Shown: positions 1-5,624, counted from the first letter of the stretch. The stretch is DNA of 8,967 bases from Promethearchaeota archaeon (GCA_030608765.1 JAUWDN010000022.1:1-8967); one strand, 5' to 3'. A program made the numbers and translations. Notes: generated from the sequence alone by a model not told the origin.

Positions 1-44
1 CAACTTAATCCATCTAAAGCTAAAAAGATTAATTTCTCCATCAT
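1..44 (-). CDS. Possible N-terminus of a minus-strand gene cut by the window edge
   Basis: Read on the minus strand, two adjacent ATG codons (42-44 and 39-41) open a frame that runs off the left edge without a stop, giving MMEKLIFLALDGLS. A hydrophobic first strand ending in LDGL resembles the start of type I phosphodiesterase/alkaline-phosphatase superfamily proteins, where the Asp is a metal ligand. Fourteen residues are too few to assign a family. No clear ribosome-binding site precedes it. If real, it diverges from the sirtuin gene and shares the 131-base upstream region with it. Confidence 0.3.
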   Translation of the reverse strand, partial: MMEKLIFLALDGLS

Positions 45-124
45 AATTGTTTTTATCTGAACTAAAATAAATGATCAATAAGTTATATTAGAACTAATAA
101 TTTAAAAAATAATATTGACTTTAC

Positions 125-150
125 ATTTGATCGAATTCCAAAGGTCAAAT
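125..150. promoter_or_regulatory. Inverted repeat upstream of the sirtuin gene
   Basis: ATTTGA at 125-130 is matched by TCAAAT at 145-150 with 14 bases between; one further pair is possible inside. The repeat ends 25 bases before the sirtuin ATG, where an operator could sit. The word GATCAATAA also occurs twice nearby, at 73-81 and 153-161. Short AT-rich repeats arise easily by chance here, so this is weak. Confidence 0.2.
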
Positions 151-175
151 AAGATCAATAATTTAGCGAAAAGTT

Positions 176-883
176 ATGTTATATTCAGAAAAAATATCTC
201 ACGCGGCAGAATTGATAAAAAATTCAAAACATCTAGTAGTACTTACTGGGGCGGGAATAAGCACGGAATCAGGACTCCCGGATTATAGAGGAATTTGGAG
301 TTCAGATACAGATAAAGACACTTTTTATCGAGCAATATCAGTAAACTGGAAAAATGTGAAACCAAACAATGGGCACACTGCTTTAGTGAAATTGCAAGAA
401 AAGAAGTTGTTGAAATTTATCATTTCGCAAAACATGGATAATCTCCACTTGACATCTGGAATTCGCGAGGATTTAATCGCAGAGCTTCACGGGAACGTCA
501 CCTTAGCTAGATGCCAAGATTGTGGGAGGAAATATGCAAAAACATGGGACCGCCCCAATAAATGTTCTTGTGGAGGGGCTATTAAATCATTTATAATAAA
601 ATTTGGTGATAAACTTCCAAAAGAGGAATTAAAACTCTCTTATAAGCACTCAAAAATGGCAGATGTCTTTTTAGTAATTGGTTCATCACTTATTACACAA
701 CCCGCTGGTAACTTACCAAGGATAGCAAAAGAAAATGGCGCGATATTAATCATTATAAATCGAGGAAACACCAGATTAGATCACATGGTAGATTTAAGAT
801 TCAAAGAAAGTACAAGTAAGGTTTTAGTAGCTATCGTGAATGAAATAATGGATAATAATGGCAAAGATAGTGAACAAAAGTAA
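176..883 (+). CDS. Sir2-family NAD-dependent protein deacylase, SIRT6/7-like
   Basis: Sirtuins remove acyl groups from lysine using NAD+, giving nicotinamide and O-acyl-ADP-ribose. All core motifs are present: the NAD loop GAGISTESGLPDYRG (residues 25-39), QNMDNLH (85-91), catalytic His105 in ELHGN, zinc ligands Cys113/116/130/132, GSSL (169-172) and PAGNLP (176-181). Two spacings match SIRT6/7 rather than the common bacterial and archaeal classes. Only 27 residues separate DYRG from His67, so the usual long cofactor-binding insertion is missing. Thirteen residues lie between His91 and His105, where class I-III enzymes typically have about eleven. PAGNLP also recalls the PSGNLP of SIRT6. The 235-residue length is a bare catalytic core. 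The ATG was chosen because the first strand (HLVVLTGAG) follows within 18 residues; no good ribosome-binding site is visible. It appears monocistronic, ending at a U8 tract. The family is certain; the substrate (protein lysine, acyl type, or ADP-ribosylation) is not. Confidence 0.95.
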   Translation: MLYSEKISHAAELIKNSKHLVVLTGAGISTESGLPDYRGIWSSDTDKDTFYRAISVNWKNVKPNNGHTALVKLQEKKLLKFIISQNMDNLHLTSGIREDLIAELHGNVTLARCQDCGRKYAKTWDRPNKCSCGGAIKSFIIKFGDKLPKEELKLSYKHSKMADVFLVIGSSLITQPAGNLPRIAKENGAILIIINRGNTRLDHMVDLRFKESTSKVLVAIVNEIMDNNGKDSEQK

Positions 884-895
884 TTATAATAAATA

Positions 896-1015
896 ATGTT
901 TTTTTTATTAAAGTGCTTTAACAAAGCAATTCAATATCTGAGAGAAGCCAAAGAAAAGTTGCATCCGGGATTTAAAGCTATTAAAGATTCGAAATATTTT
1001 AGTTCTTTGAACTAA
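896..1015 (+). pseudogene. Short fragment resembling the C-terminal end of a TPR protein
   Basis: An ATG-to-TAA frame of 39 codons begins just after the sirtuin. Its core reads AIQYLREAKEKLHPGF, followed by KAIKDSKYFSSLN. This matches the way many archaeal TPR proteins end: the last repeat helix, then a 'KDxxFxxL' tail. The first codons (MFFLL) lie in the U-tract I call the sirtuin terminator, so this is probably not an intact small gene. It is more likely the surviving 3' end of a decayed TPR gene. It is in the same frame as the sirtuin but separated from it by three in-frame stops. The neighbouring minus-strand gene is also a TPR protein, but its C-terminus is a zinc finger and does not match this piece. 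Confidence 0.4.
899..906 (+). terminator. U-tract terminator of the sirtuin gene
   Basis: Eight consecutive T residues lie 15 bases after the sirtuin stop, in the sense orientation. Archaeal RNA polymerase can terminate at such U-tracts without a hairpin, and none is evident here. Confidence 0.5.
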
Positions 1016-1022
1016 TTCAAAT

Positions 1023-2810
1023 TTAACTTGTTTTATGTTTTTTATTAATATGTATTTGTTCAGTTTCTTCCTCTTTTGTTTTAACAGGTTTCGAATAATC
1101 AATTGGAACATCGCAGACCCAACATAGATTCTCCAAATCGGTAACTGCTCGCGCACAGTTATCACAATAAATAGCACCGCACTCGCAAATATATGTGAAT
1201 CTTAGCACTTCACCTCGACACACTAAGCAAATTTTCTTCTCTTTATGAATTGCCACTTCATCTACAATAATTTGAGTTTTTACCATCACAAGACGTCGAT
1301 GCATTCGTTCCATTTGTTCGCTTATTTGTGCTAATTTAAACCTCTCACTTATAGGTGCTTCTGAATCCTTTAATTGTTCCCATAAATCTAAACGGTCAAT
1401 CAAATTCTTGTGTTCGCTTGAAATTTCCAGCGCTAATTTATTAAGATTGTGTCTTTCGGCTATCTGTTGAGCTTGCGTTAGAAATCGTCTTGATTTTTTC
1501 ACGTCAAAGGATAATAACGCTAACTTAGCTTGGAAAAGATAGGTTTCAGCTTGGATCCAATGTGATTGGGTTTTTTCAGCAATGTTCAACAATTGCGCAA
1601 TCAAAGGTTCTAACTCATTTAATATTACTAAATTGGTGGTTACTTGAAATTCAGCTAATAATATATCGCACAGATTAATAAGAGCTAACGTCGTATCTTC
1701 AAAATCAAAATATTCTTCGTTTATGATTTGTCTAAGGATTTTCTCGGCTTTAGCCATGTCGCGAAATCGGGAGCTCGATTGAAGTACTAATGCTTTACTT
1801 AGACGATAAAATCTTTTAATTTTTTTATTTTTTATTTGATTGTTCATTTGCTCCAAATGCTGTAAATATTTTTTTGCCTGTTCATGGTCACCCTTTTTAA
1901 GAGCAATTGTAATGGCAATTTTTAATCTATATCCCGCGTATATATAATTTACATCCGGTGTATATATGGTTAGGCTCGCTTCCAAGTGTTTTGAAGCTTG
2001 ATCATAATCTTTTGTAAAATCACGATAGGTCTCCGCCATATTACTAAGAGCTACCGACATTCTTTCTTTATTGTCAAGCTCTTCGTAAATTGATAAACTC
2101 TCATTGTATAACTTAAGAGCTCTCTTCCAATCCCCTGTGAAGCGATAAATCTCCCCTAACATCAAAAGGCACTGAGCAATTGCAAACTTATTTTTACTTT
2201 CTTTAGCAATAGCTACACCTTTTTTTGCATATTCTAACGCTAAGTCCATATCACTTTTATATCTCGCAATAGTTTCACTAAGTTCTCTCAGAACAATAGC
2301 AATTAATTTTTTGAAATCTATTTTTTCTCCTAATTTTAGACTCTGTTTGATGTGTTTTAAAGCCAAATCGATATCATGTTTTCTATAATAATATCTTCCT
2401 TTAATTTTCGCTATAGAAGCCTCTCTTTTCATATATTCTGAGGATATAACTTGTGTAAGTTTTTTAAGTAGTTCTTCTCCTTGAATAAGTATATCAAGAG
2501 CTTTATCGGGATTCCCAAACCATACCAAGGATTCAGCCATGAAAATGAAGCAATCAACTGATTGAAGATTTTTACTTAATCCTAAACTCATATCATAGGT
2601 TTCTTCGGCAAGTGCAAGAACTTCTTTATGTCGACCTTGTTGGAATAAAAGGTCTGTCCTGAGAACATGACTTAATACTTTATCATGAGGAGTAAGTCCC
2701 TCCTTTCTCTCGAAATTGTCTAGTAGAGCATGAGCTTCATTTACTTTAGCATCATCAATGAGTTTTTCCGCTAGAATTAATTCCTCTGGTTTTTCTTGTT
2801 TGGTCATCAT
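1023..2810 (-). CDS. TPR-repeat protein with a C-terminal RING-like zinc finger
   Basis: This is a 595-residue, mostly helical cytoplasmic protein with no signal peptide or membrane segment. TPR-type helical pairs are clearest at residues 129-162, 210-245 (LGEIYRFTGDWKRALKLYNE) and 250-285, in the style of LGN/AGS scaffold repeats; weaker repeats probably extend across residues 10-480. The C-terminus carries eight cysteines: 528/531, 542/544, 549/552 and 563/566. Their pattern is C-x2-C-x10-C-x-C-x4-C-x2-C-x10-C-x2-C, which fits a two-zinc cross-brace (C4C4 RING-like) or two stacked zinc knuckles. From memory, similar CxxC...CWxC tails recur in Asgard archaeal proteins. TPR domains bind partner proteins, so a scaffold role is likely; E3 ubiquitin-ligase activity is only a possibility. 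Two ATGs open the frame (residues 1 and 2) and cannot be separated. A 6-bp inverted repeat at 1006-1021 follows the stop, without a U-tract. It appears to be transcribed alone; the operon upstream of it ends at a U-tract. Confidence 0.85.
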   Translation of the reverse strand: MMTKQEKPEELILAEKLIDDAKVNEAHALLDNFERKEGLTPHDKVLSHVLRTDLLFQQGRHKEVLALAEETYDMSLGLSKNLQSVDCFIFMAESLVWFGNPDKALDILIQGEELLKKLTQVISSEYMKREASIAKIKGRYYYRKHDIDLALKHIKQSLKLGEKIDFKKLIAIVLRELSETIARYKSDMDLALEYAKKGVAIAKESKNKFAIAQCLLMLGEIYRFTGDWKRALKLYNESLSIYEELDNKERMSVALSNMAETYRDFTKDYDQASKHLEASLTIYTPDVNYIYAGYRLKIAITIALKKGDHEQAKKYLQHLEQMNNQIKNKKIKRFYRLSKALVLQSSSRFRDMAKAEKILRQIINEEYFDFEDTTLALINLCDILLAEFQVTTNLVILNELEPLIAQLLNIAEKTQSHWIQAETYLFQAKLALLSFDVKKSRRFLTQAQQIAERHNLNKLALEISSEHKNLIDRLDLWEQLKDSEAPISERFKLAQISEQMERMHRRLVMVKTQIIVDEVAIHKEKKICLVCRGEVLRFTYICECGAIYCDNCARAVTDLENLCWVCDVPIDYSKPVKTKEEETEQIHINKKHKTS

Positions 2811-2942
2811 TAATGTATATGGTTAAAAATATCTTAAATTCAAGTGAAATTAATGGAAGTCGGTTTTAAAAATATAATAAAATATATGATGAGCAACTAT
2901 TTAAATGTGACAAACTAAAATTTAGGCTAATTAATTAGATTT

Positions 2943-2962
2943 AAAAAAAGAAATTAAAAAAA
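2943..2962 (-). terminator. U-tract terminator of the sulfur-relay operon
   Basis: On the minus strand, two T7 runs (2956-2962 and 2943-2949) follow the dsrE2-like stop after about 5 bases. Tandem oligo-U stretches are the usual archaeal termination signal. The position at the end of the five-gene minus-strand block supports the call. Confidence 0.5.
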
Positions 2963-2967
2963 TTAAT

Positions 2968-3390
2968 TTATAATGAGACTATTTTTGAATTTGCACTAAG
3001 CTCTAAGAACCCAGCAGCTCCAATAGGATCTTCAACAAAGTCCCACATTTCTTCTCTTTTGATGTTCATTAAATCCATCGTCATTTGACACGGATAGAGT
3101 TTCATGTTTCCGTTTTCTACAGCTCCTTTAATCATTGCCCATGGGTCTTCCATTCCAAACTTCCCTAACTTCTTTCTAAACATCATTCCGCCCATTCCTT
3201 TCATACCGGTAAACATACCAGCTGATTTAGGCTTGAATTTCCTTTTCAAAAGATGTAAACCCCAGAATGTAAAAAAGAAGTTCATTTTGACGTCCATTGC
3301 ATCTCCAGTCGTACCGAGAATTAATGCCATACCAAACTTTTCGAAGGATCTATCACTTACAATAAAACTTATACCATTTTCTTCTGCCAT
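2968..3390 (-). CDS. dsrE2: DsrE2-like sulfur carrier (DsrE/DsrF family, COG2210-like)
   Basis: Members of this branch of the DsrE superfamily carry persulfide sulfur on a conserved cysteine and are often encoded beside tusA. Family hallmarks are visible: an N-terminal strand then GMALILGTTGDAMDVK, the FFFTFWGL segment, a Met/Gly-rich stretch (five Met in twelve residues, MFTGMKGMGGMM), and LYPCQMTMDLM, whose cysteine (residue 101 from the ATG) is the likely persulfide site. The frame can begin at a GTG at 3397-3399 or at this ATG nine bases later. I prefer the ATG because AGTGA, which contains that GTG, lies 5 bases before it and looks like its ribosome-binding site. This gives 140 residues. 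It is the last gene of the relay operon, but 94-103 bases separate it from the dsrH-like gene, far more than elsewhere in the block. It may have its own promoter. No additional transmembrane anchor is evident. Confidence 0.85.
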   Translation of the reverse strand: MAEENGISFIVSDRSFEKFGMALILGTTGDAMDVKMNFFFTFWGLHLLKRKFKPKSAGMFTGMKGMGGMMFRKKLGKFGMEDPWAMIKGAVENGNMKLYPCQMTMDLMNIKREEMWDFVEDPIGAAGFLELSANSKIVSL

Positions 3391-3395
3391 TTTAT

Positions 3396-3400
3396 TCACT
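3396..3400 (-). promoter_or_regulatory. Ribosome-binding site that decides the dsrE2-like start
   Basis: On the minus strand AGTGA sits 5 bases before the ATG at 3388-3390 and matches part of the archaeal GGTGA-type Shine-Dalgarno sequence. It includes the in-frame GTG that would give the longer protein, which argues that the GTG is not the start codon. Confidence 0.4.
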
Positions 3401-3493
3401 TTTTATGTTTTTTTTTATTTGTTTTTTTTCTAAATTTTGTAATATTTTCTAACTACATATTTTCAAAAAATCTATTTTGTTTTCTTGGAGTTG

Positions 3494-3835
3494 TTACATC
3501 CAAGATATTATCTTAGGTGTTATATCTAAATAATCTATAAGATCGTCATATTCAATAGGCTTAACTTTATCGTGAATGTTTTCCAAGGATATACCACGAG
3601 CTTGTAAATCAGGTATCATAGCATACACTGTTATCTTCATATCGAGCAGCTCTTCCATTTTTTTTGGAATTTTGCCTTTCTTGTTAATCCCAATTACTCC
3701 ATCGTGGATTAAGACAAATCCAATCTGCGAACCTTTATTAATTTGCGCTTTTAAAATCGGTAATAAACGCTCTAAATGCGTCCCTGTCATTTCGCTATAT
3801 CCAAATAAATACAATACTTCTCTATTTTCAGACAT
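3494..3835 (-). CDS. dsrH: DsrH/TusB-like sulfur-relay subunit
   Basis: DsrH/TusB is the smallest-acting subunit of the heterohexameric DsrEFH/TusBCD complex, which receives sulfur from TusA and passes it to DsrC/TusE. The 113-residue sequence has the family order: a first strand (VLYLFGYSE), IGFVLIHDGVIGI where the family has 'lLLleDGV', VYAMIPDLQARGI where it has 'vyvL..DlaARG', and a C-terminal IEYDDLIDY...IISWM matching the 'idY..fV.L......sW' end. It contains no cysteine at all. It therefore resembles E. coli TusB more than the DsrH of sulfur oxidizers such as Allochromatium, which I recall having a conserved cysteine; its role here would be structural. A strong GGAGGAG lies 8 bases before the ATG, and the upstream dsrF-like gene stops 16 bases earlier, so the two are co-transcribed and probably translationally linked. 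Confidence 0.85.
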   Translation of the reverse strand: MSENREVLYLFGYSEMTGTHLERLLPILKAQINKGSQIGFVLIHDGVIGINKKGKIPKKMEELLDMKITVYAMIPDLQARGISLENIHDKVKPIEYDDLIDYLDITPKIISWM

Positions 3836-3843
3836 TTTTTATT

Positions 3844-3850
3844 CTCCTCC
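3844..3850 (-). promoter_or_regulatory. Strong Shine-Dalgarno of the dsrH-like gene
   Basis: GGAGGAG on the minus strand is 8 bases from the ATG. It starts one base after the stop codon of the dsrF-like gene. It is the best ribosome-binding site in the window and fits tight coupling inside the operon. Confidence 0.75.
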
Positions 3851-3851
3851 A

Positions 3852-4220
3852 TTAAAATCTAAAGCTTGTATCGGCGTTTTCAATTAAATCAACAACTTCG
3901 TCGATTGTGATAATCTTCAAATTTTCGTATTCAACTAAGTCATCGGCACTCATCCCAGCATCTTGTAAAGCTTGATCTACTACATATAGTTCTAAGTCCG
4001 ATAAATCTGCGATCTCCATAACCTCGTCTAGTGGATCCATTCCAATCACCTCTGGTTTTGCGTTCTTGTTGAGTAAATACACTGCATCTCCCGTAAACAC
4101 GATTTGACAGTTAATATATTCTCCAAGCGCAACAAATCCCGAACCGATGCGAATTGCTTCCAGGGCAGAATTTTTGCCCATAGGTGATTGATCAGTTATA
4201 ATTACTACAGATTCTACCAA
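3852..4220 (-). CDS. dsrF: DsrF/TusC-like sulfur-relay subunit, TTG start
   Basis: This is the middle subunit of the DsrEFH/TusBCD sulfurtransferase. The 122 residues follow the family pattern: a first strand VVIITDQSPMG, SALEAIRIGSGFVALG, then IVFTGDAVYLL (the 'vFtgDGVyal' signature), DLELYVVDQALQDAGM and a late strand LKIITIDEVVDLIENADTSFRF. The frame begins at TTG. The only internal ATG (codon 14) would remove the first beta-strand, so the TTG is preferred. A GGGGGG run lies 9 bases before it and may act as the ribosome-binding site. Only 5 bases separate this start from the stop of the dsrE-like gene. The single cysteine (Cys38) lies just before the signature strand and is not an obvious active site. 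The family call is firm; the subunit call comes from gene order plus motifs. Confidence 0.85.
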   Translation of the reverse strand: MVESVVIITDQSPMGKNSALEAIRIGSGFVALGEYINCQIVFTGDAVYLLNKNAKPEVIGMDPLDEVMEIADLSDLELYVVDQALQDAGMSADDLVEYENLKIITIDEVVDLIENADTSFRF

Positions 4221-4225
4221 TTTGC

Positions 4226-4594
4226 TCAGCCCCCCGCTCCAAATACAATTATTTTGTCTGATTCTATAGCCCAGTTTGAAAAGTCGCCTAATCCCTCTTC
4301 TGTTGCTCCTTTAATGAAATTAGATTCATTTAATCCCGTTAAACTTACCCAAGTTGAACAGCCTGCTACCGGAATGTTATTTTCAATTGTAAATTTTTCT
4401 AATTTTTTAGGAACATCTCTTATAGACGTACCACAACTAATATCTCCCTTGATGTTGTAAACACCGGTTCCAAAGAAAAAAAATCCCTTAATTGTGTGTC
4501 CCTTCTTTATCAAAGATTTACACATTTCAATTAACGAGTCACTTGCTTCAAACTTATAAGGTTCAGTACTAATAAAGAATGAATACGTTGTCAT
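4226..4594 (-). CDS. dsrE: DsrE/TusD-like catalytic sulfur-relay subunit
   Basis: DsrE/TusD is the subunit of the sulfurtransferase complex that carries the persulfide. In this 122-residue protein Cys79 (VAGCSTWVSLTGL) falls at the position of the active cysteine of E. coli TusD and Allochromatium DsrE (Cys78). Other family marks are YSFFISTEPYKFEASDS at the start, KGHTIKGFFFFGTGVYNIK (the 'kGHei.gvFfy.dGV' strand), and a terminal SDKIIVFGAGG (the 'aDrvvtFg' end). Cys54 is an additional cysteine in the middle loop. The ATG has AAAAGGGG 6 bases upstream, a good ribosome-binding site. The tusA stop is 30 bases upstream. Together with the next two genes it forms a complete E-F-H set, so a hexameric complex is likely. 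Its sulfur acceptor is not encoded in the window. Confidence 0.88.
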   Translation of the reverse strand: MTTYSFFISTEPYKFEASDSLIEMCKSLIKKGHTIKGFFFFGTGVYNIKGDISCGTSIRDVPKKLEKFTIENNIPVAGCSTWVSLTGLNESNFIKGATEEGLGDFSNWAIESDKIIVFGAGG

Positions 4595-4624
4595 TATTAA
4601 CCCCTTTTCTCGTAAGTTTAAGGT

Positions 4625-4849
4625 TTAAGCTTTTTGGATCATAAAAGTTATTTGTTCGCCATCTTCTTTTGTTTCGAGTATCTTATCGCCAATCTTATTT
4701 ATAAGAGCTGGTACATCTTTTAAGGCTCCTCTATCGTCGGTAATCAACTCGAGAGTTTGCCCTGAACTCATTTTCTTTAACTCCTTTTTCGTCATGAGCA
4801 CAGGCATAGGACACTTTTTTCCTAATGTATTAAGTGTTAAATCTACCAT
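4625..4849 (-). CDS. tusA: TusA sulfur carrier protein
   Basis: TusA is a small two-layer protein that takes persulfide sulfur, classically from a cysteine desulfurase, and delivers it to partners such as TusBCD/DsrEFH. The 74 residues have the usual family length. They carry the hallmark CPxP motif near the N-terminus (Cys13-Pro-Met-Pro after LGKK), with Cys13 as the sulfur-binding residue. The following helix (VLMTKKELKKM), the strand LELITDDRGALKDVPALINKIGDKIL and a final strand are also typical. AAGGAAG lies 8 bases before the ATG. It is the first gene of the operon and is transcribed away from the Lrp-family regulator. The leader just upstream is strongly A-rich on the coding strand. Confidence 0.95.
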   Translation of the reverse strand: MVDLTLNTLGKKCPMPVLMTKKELKKMSSGQTLELITDDRGALKDVPALINKIGDKILETKEDGEQITFMIQKA

Positions 4850-4888
4850 TCTTCACACTTCCTTAGCTTTTTTTTTCAGTTTTTTAAT

Positions 4889-4917
4889 TGATATCACATT
4901 TTACGATCATGATATCA
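4889..4917. promoter_or_regulatory. Paired TGATATCA palindromes upstream of tusA
   Basis: The perfect 8-bp palindrome TGATATCA occurs twice, at 4889-4896 and 4910-4917. The second copy extends to ten bases as ATGATATCAT. Their centres are 21 bp apart, two helical turns, so both sites face the same side of the DNA. They begin 40 bases upstream of the tusA ATG. If a TATA-like TTTATAAT or TTTAAATA near 4930-4948 drives the operon, the pair straddles or closely follows the transcription start, a repression position. The repeats are directly visible; the operator role is inferred. Confidence 0.55.
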
Positions 4918-4952
4918 TTATGTTTACAAATTATAAATGTTATTTAAATTTT

Positions 4953-5008
4953 AACCTTCATTTATAAAGGGGGTTATGATTCGTAAACCTTTATTTATAA
5001 AGAGGGGT
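4953..5008. promoter_or_regulatory. Tandem palindromic repeats between tusA and the Lrp gene
   Basis: Two near-identical units read AACCTTCATTTATAAAG-GGGGTTA (4953-4976) and AACCTTTATTTATAAAGAGGGGTAA (4986-5010). Each holds a palindrome: CCTTCATTTATAAAGG with one mismatched pair, and CTTTAT-TT-ATAAAG perfect. They are 33 bp apart, about three helical turns. Paired palindromes beside a divergently transcribed Lrp/AsnC gene are typical autoregulatory sites for that family. The TTTATAAA core could also serve as a TATA box, so binding would overlap the promoters. Confidence 0.55.
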
Positions 5009-5118
5009 AAAAATTTAAATTAGAGCAAATCTTAATAAGAATATTGTTGTTAAAAAGCAATTGTACCATTAATAACGAAATTTAACTTCTAAATTATAAT
5101 AAAAAGAGACTGGTAGTA

Positions 5119-5622
5119 ATGACAAGCATGCCCAAATTGGTCGAATTGGATGATACAGATAAAGAAATTCTGCGTATTTTGCAATTTAATGCGAAAACAT
5201 CGCTTAACGACATTAAAGAAAAAGTTGAGATAAGCACTACTTCAATCAAAAAAAGAATTGATCGATTAATAGAAAAACAAGTGATTAAACAATATGTTGC
5301 TCTGATTGATTGCCGACATTTAGGTTATCGCGAAATAGTCATGGCTTCTCTTAGAGTTAATTCGTCTCATCCACTAGAACGGGTTAAAGAACATATTGAA
5401 ACGATGGAAAAAATAAAGTTTGCTTACGTTATAACAGGTGATTATCCTATTTTTGTTATGGCTAAATGTCTCGACCATAGCGATTCGATGGATATTATCG
5501 AGAATTTAAGGAATATTCCCGGTGTAGAAGAAGTTAAAACTCAAATCGTATTAGATAAAATCAAAGAAGACCCTTCCGTAATTATCCCTAAGGATAATAA
5601 GAATGAAGAACAAATCAAGTAA
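5119..5622 (+). CDS. Lrp/AsnC-family transcriptional regulator
   Basis: This is a 167-residue DNA-binding regulator of the feast/famine family, which usually assembles as octamers and senses amino acids or related small molecules. The N-terminal winged helix-turn-helix is clear: LDDTDKEILRILQFNAKTSL (9-28), the recognition helix region ISTTSIKKRIDRLIEKQVIK, then a hinge. The C-terminal RAM ligand/assembly domain follows at about residues 70-150, with the diagnostic GDYPIFVMAKCLD turn and IPGVEEVKTQIVL. A lysine- and acid-rich tail of about 18 residues ends it. ATG at 5119 is used; a second in-frame ATG three codons later is equally possible, as no strong ribosome-binding site is seen. TATA-like AAATTATAATAAA lies about 23 bases upstream. 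It diverges from the tusA operon across a repeat-rich region, so control of that operon and of itself is likely. The ligand is unknown; a sulfur compound or cysteine is a guess from context. Confidence 0.93.
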   Translation: MTSMPKLVELDDTDKEILRILQFNAKTSLNDIKEKVEISTTSIKKRIDRLIEKQVIKQYVALIDCRHLGYREIVMASLRVNSSHPLERVKEHIETMEKIKFAYVITGDYPIFVMAKCLDHSDSMDIIENLRNIPGVEEVKTQIVLDKIKEDPSVIIPKDNKNEEQIK

Positions 5623-5624
5623 AG

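Noticed and set aside
908..1177. An 89-codon minus-strand frame overlapping the TPR gene's 3' end
   Set aside because: It overlaps the zinc-finger coding end of the TPR gene in another frame and has no recognisable motif. The eight-cysteine pattern shows which frame is real.
3104..3433. Plus-strand frame opposite the dsrE2-like gene
   Set aside because: It is antisense to a recognised sulfur-carrier gene and made of hydrophobic and Phe/Pro-rich runs, as expected from reading Met/Lys-rich codons backwards.
3576..3887. Plus-strand frame opposite the dsrH-like gene
   Set aside because: It is antisense to a gene with clear family motifs and a strong ribosome-binding site, and has no motif of its own.
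4188..4460. Plus-strand frame opposite the dsrE-like gene
   Set aside because: It crosses the boundary of two operon genes on the other strand and shows no protein-like features.
4867..4886. T-rich run just upstream of tusA as a terminator
   Set aside because: The T-runs are on the plus strand, where no gene reads toward them; on the tusA strand they are an A-rich leader.
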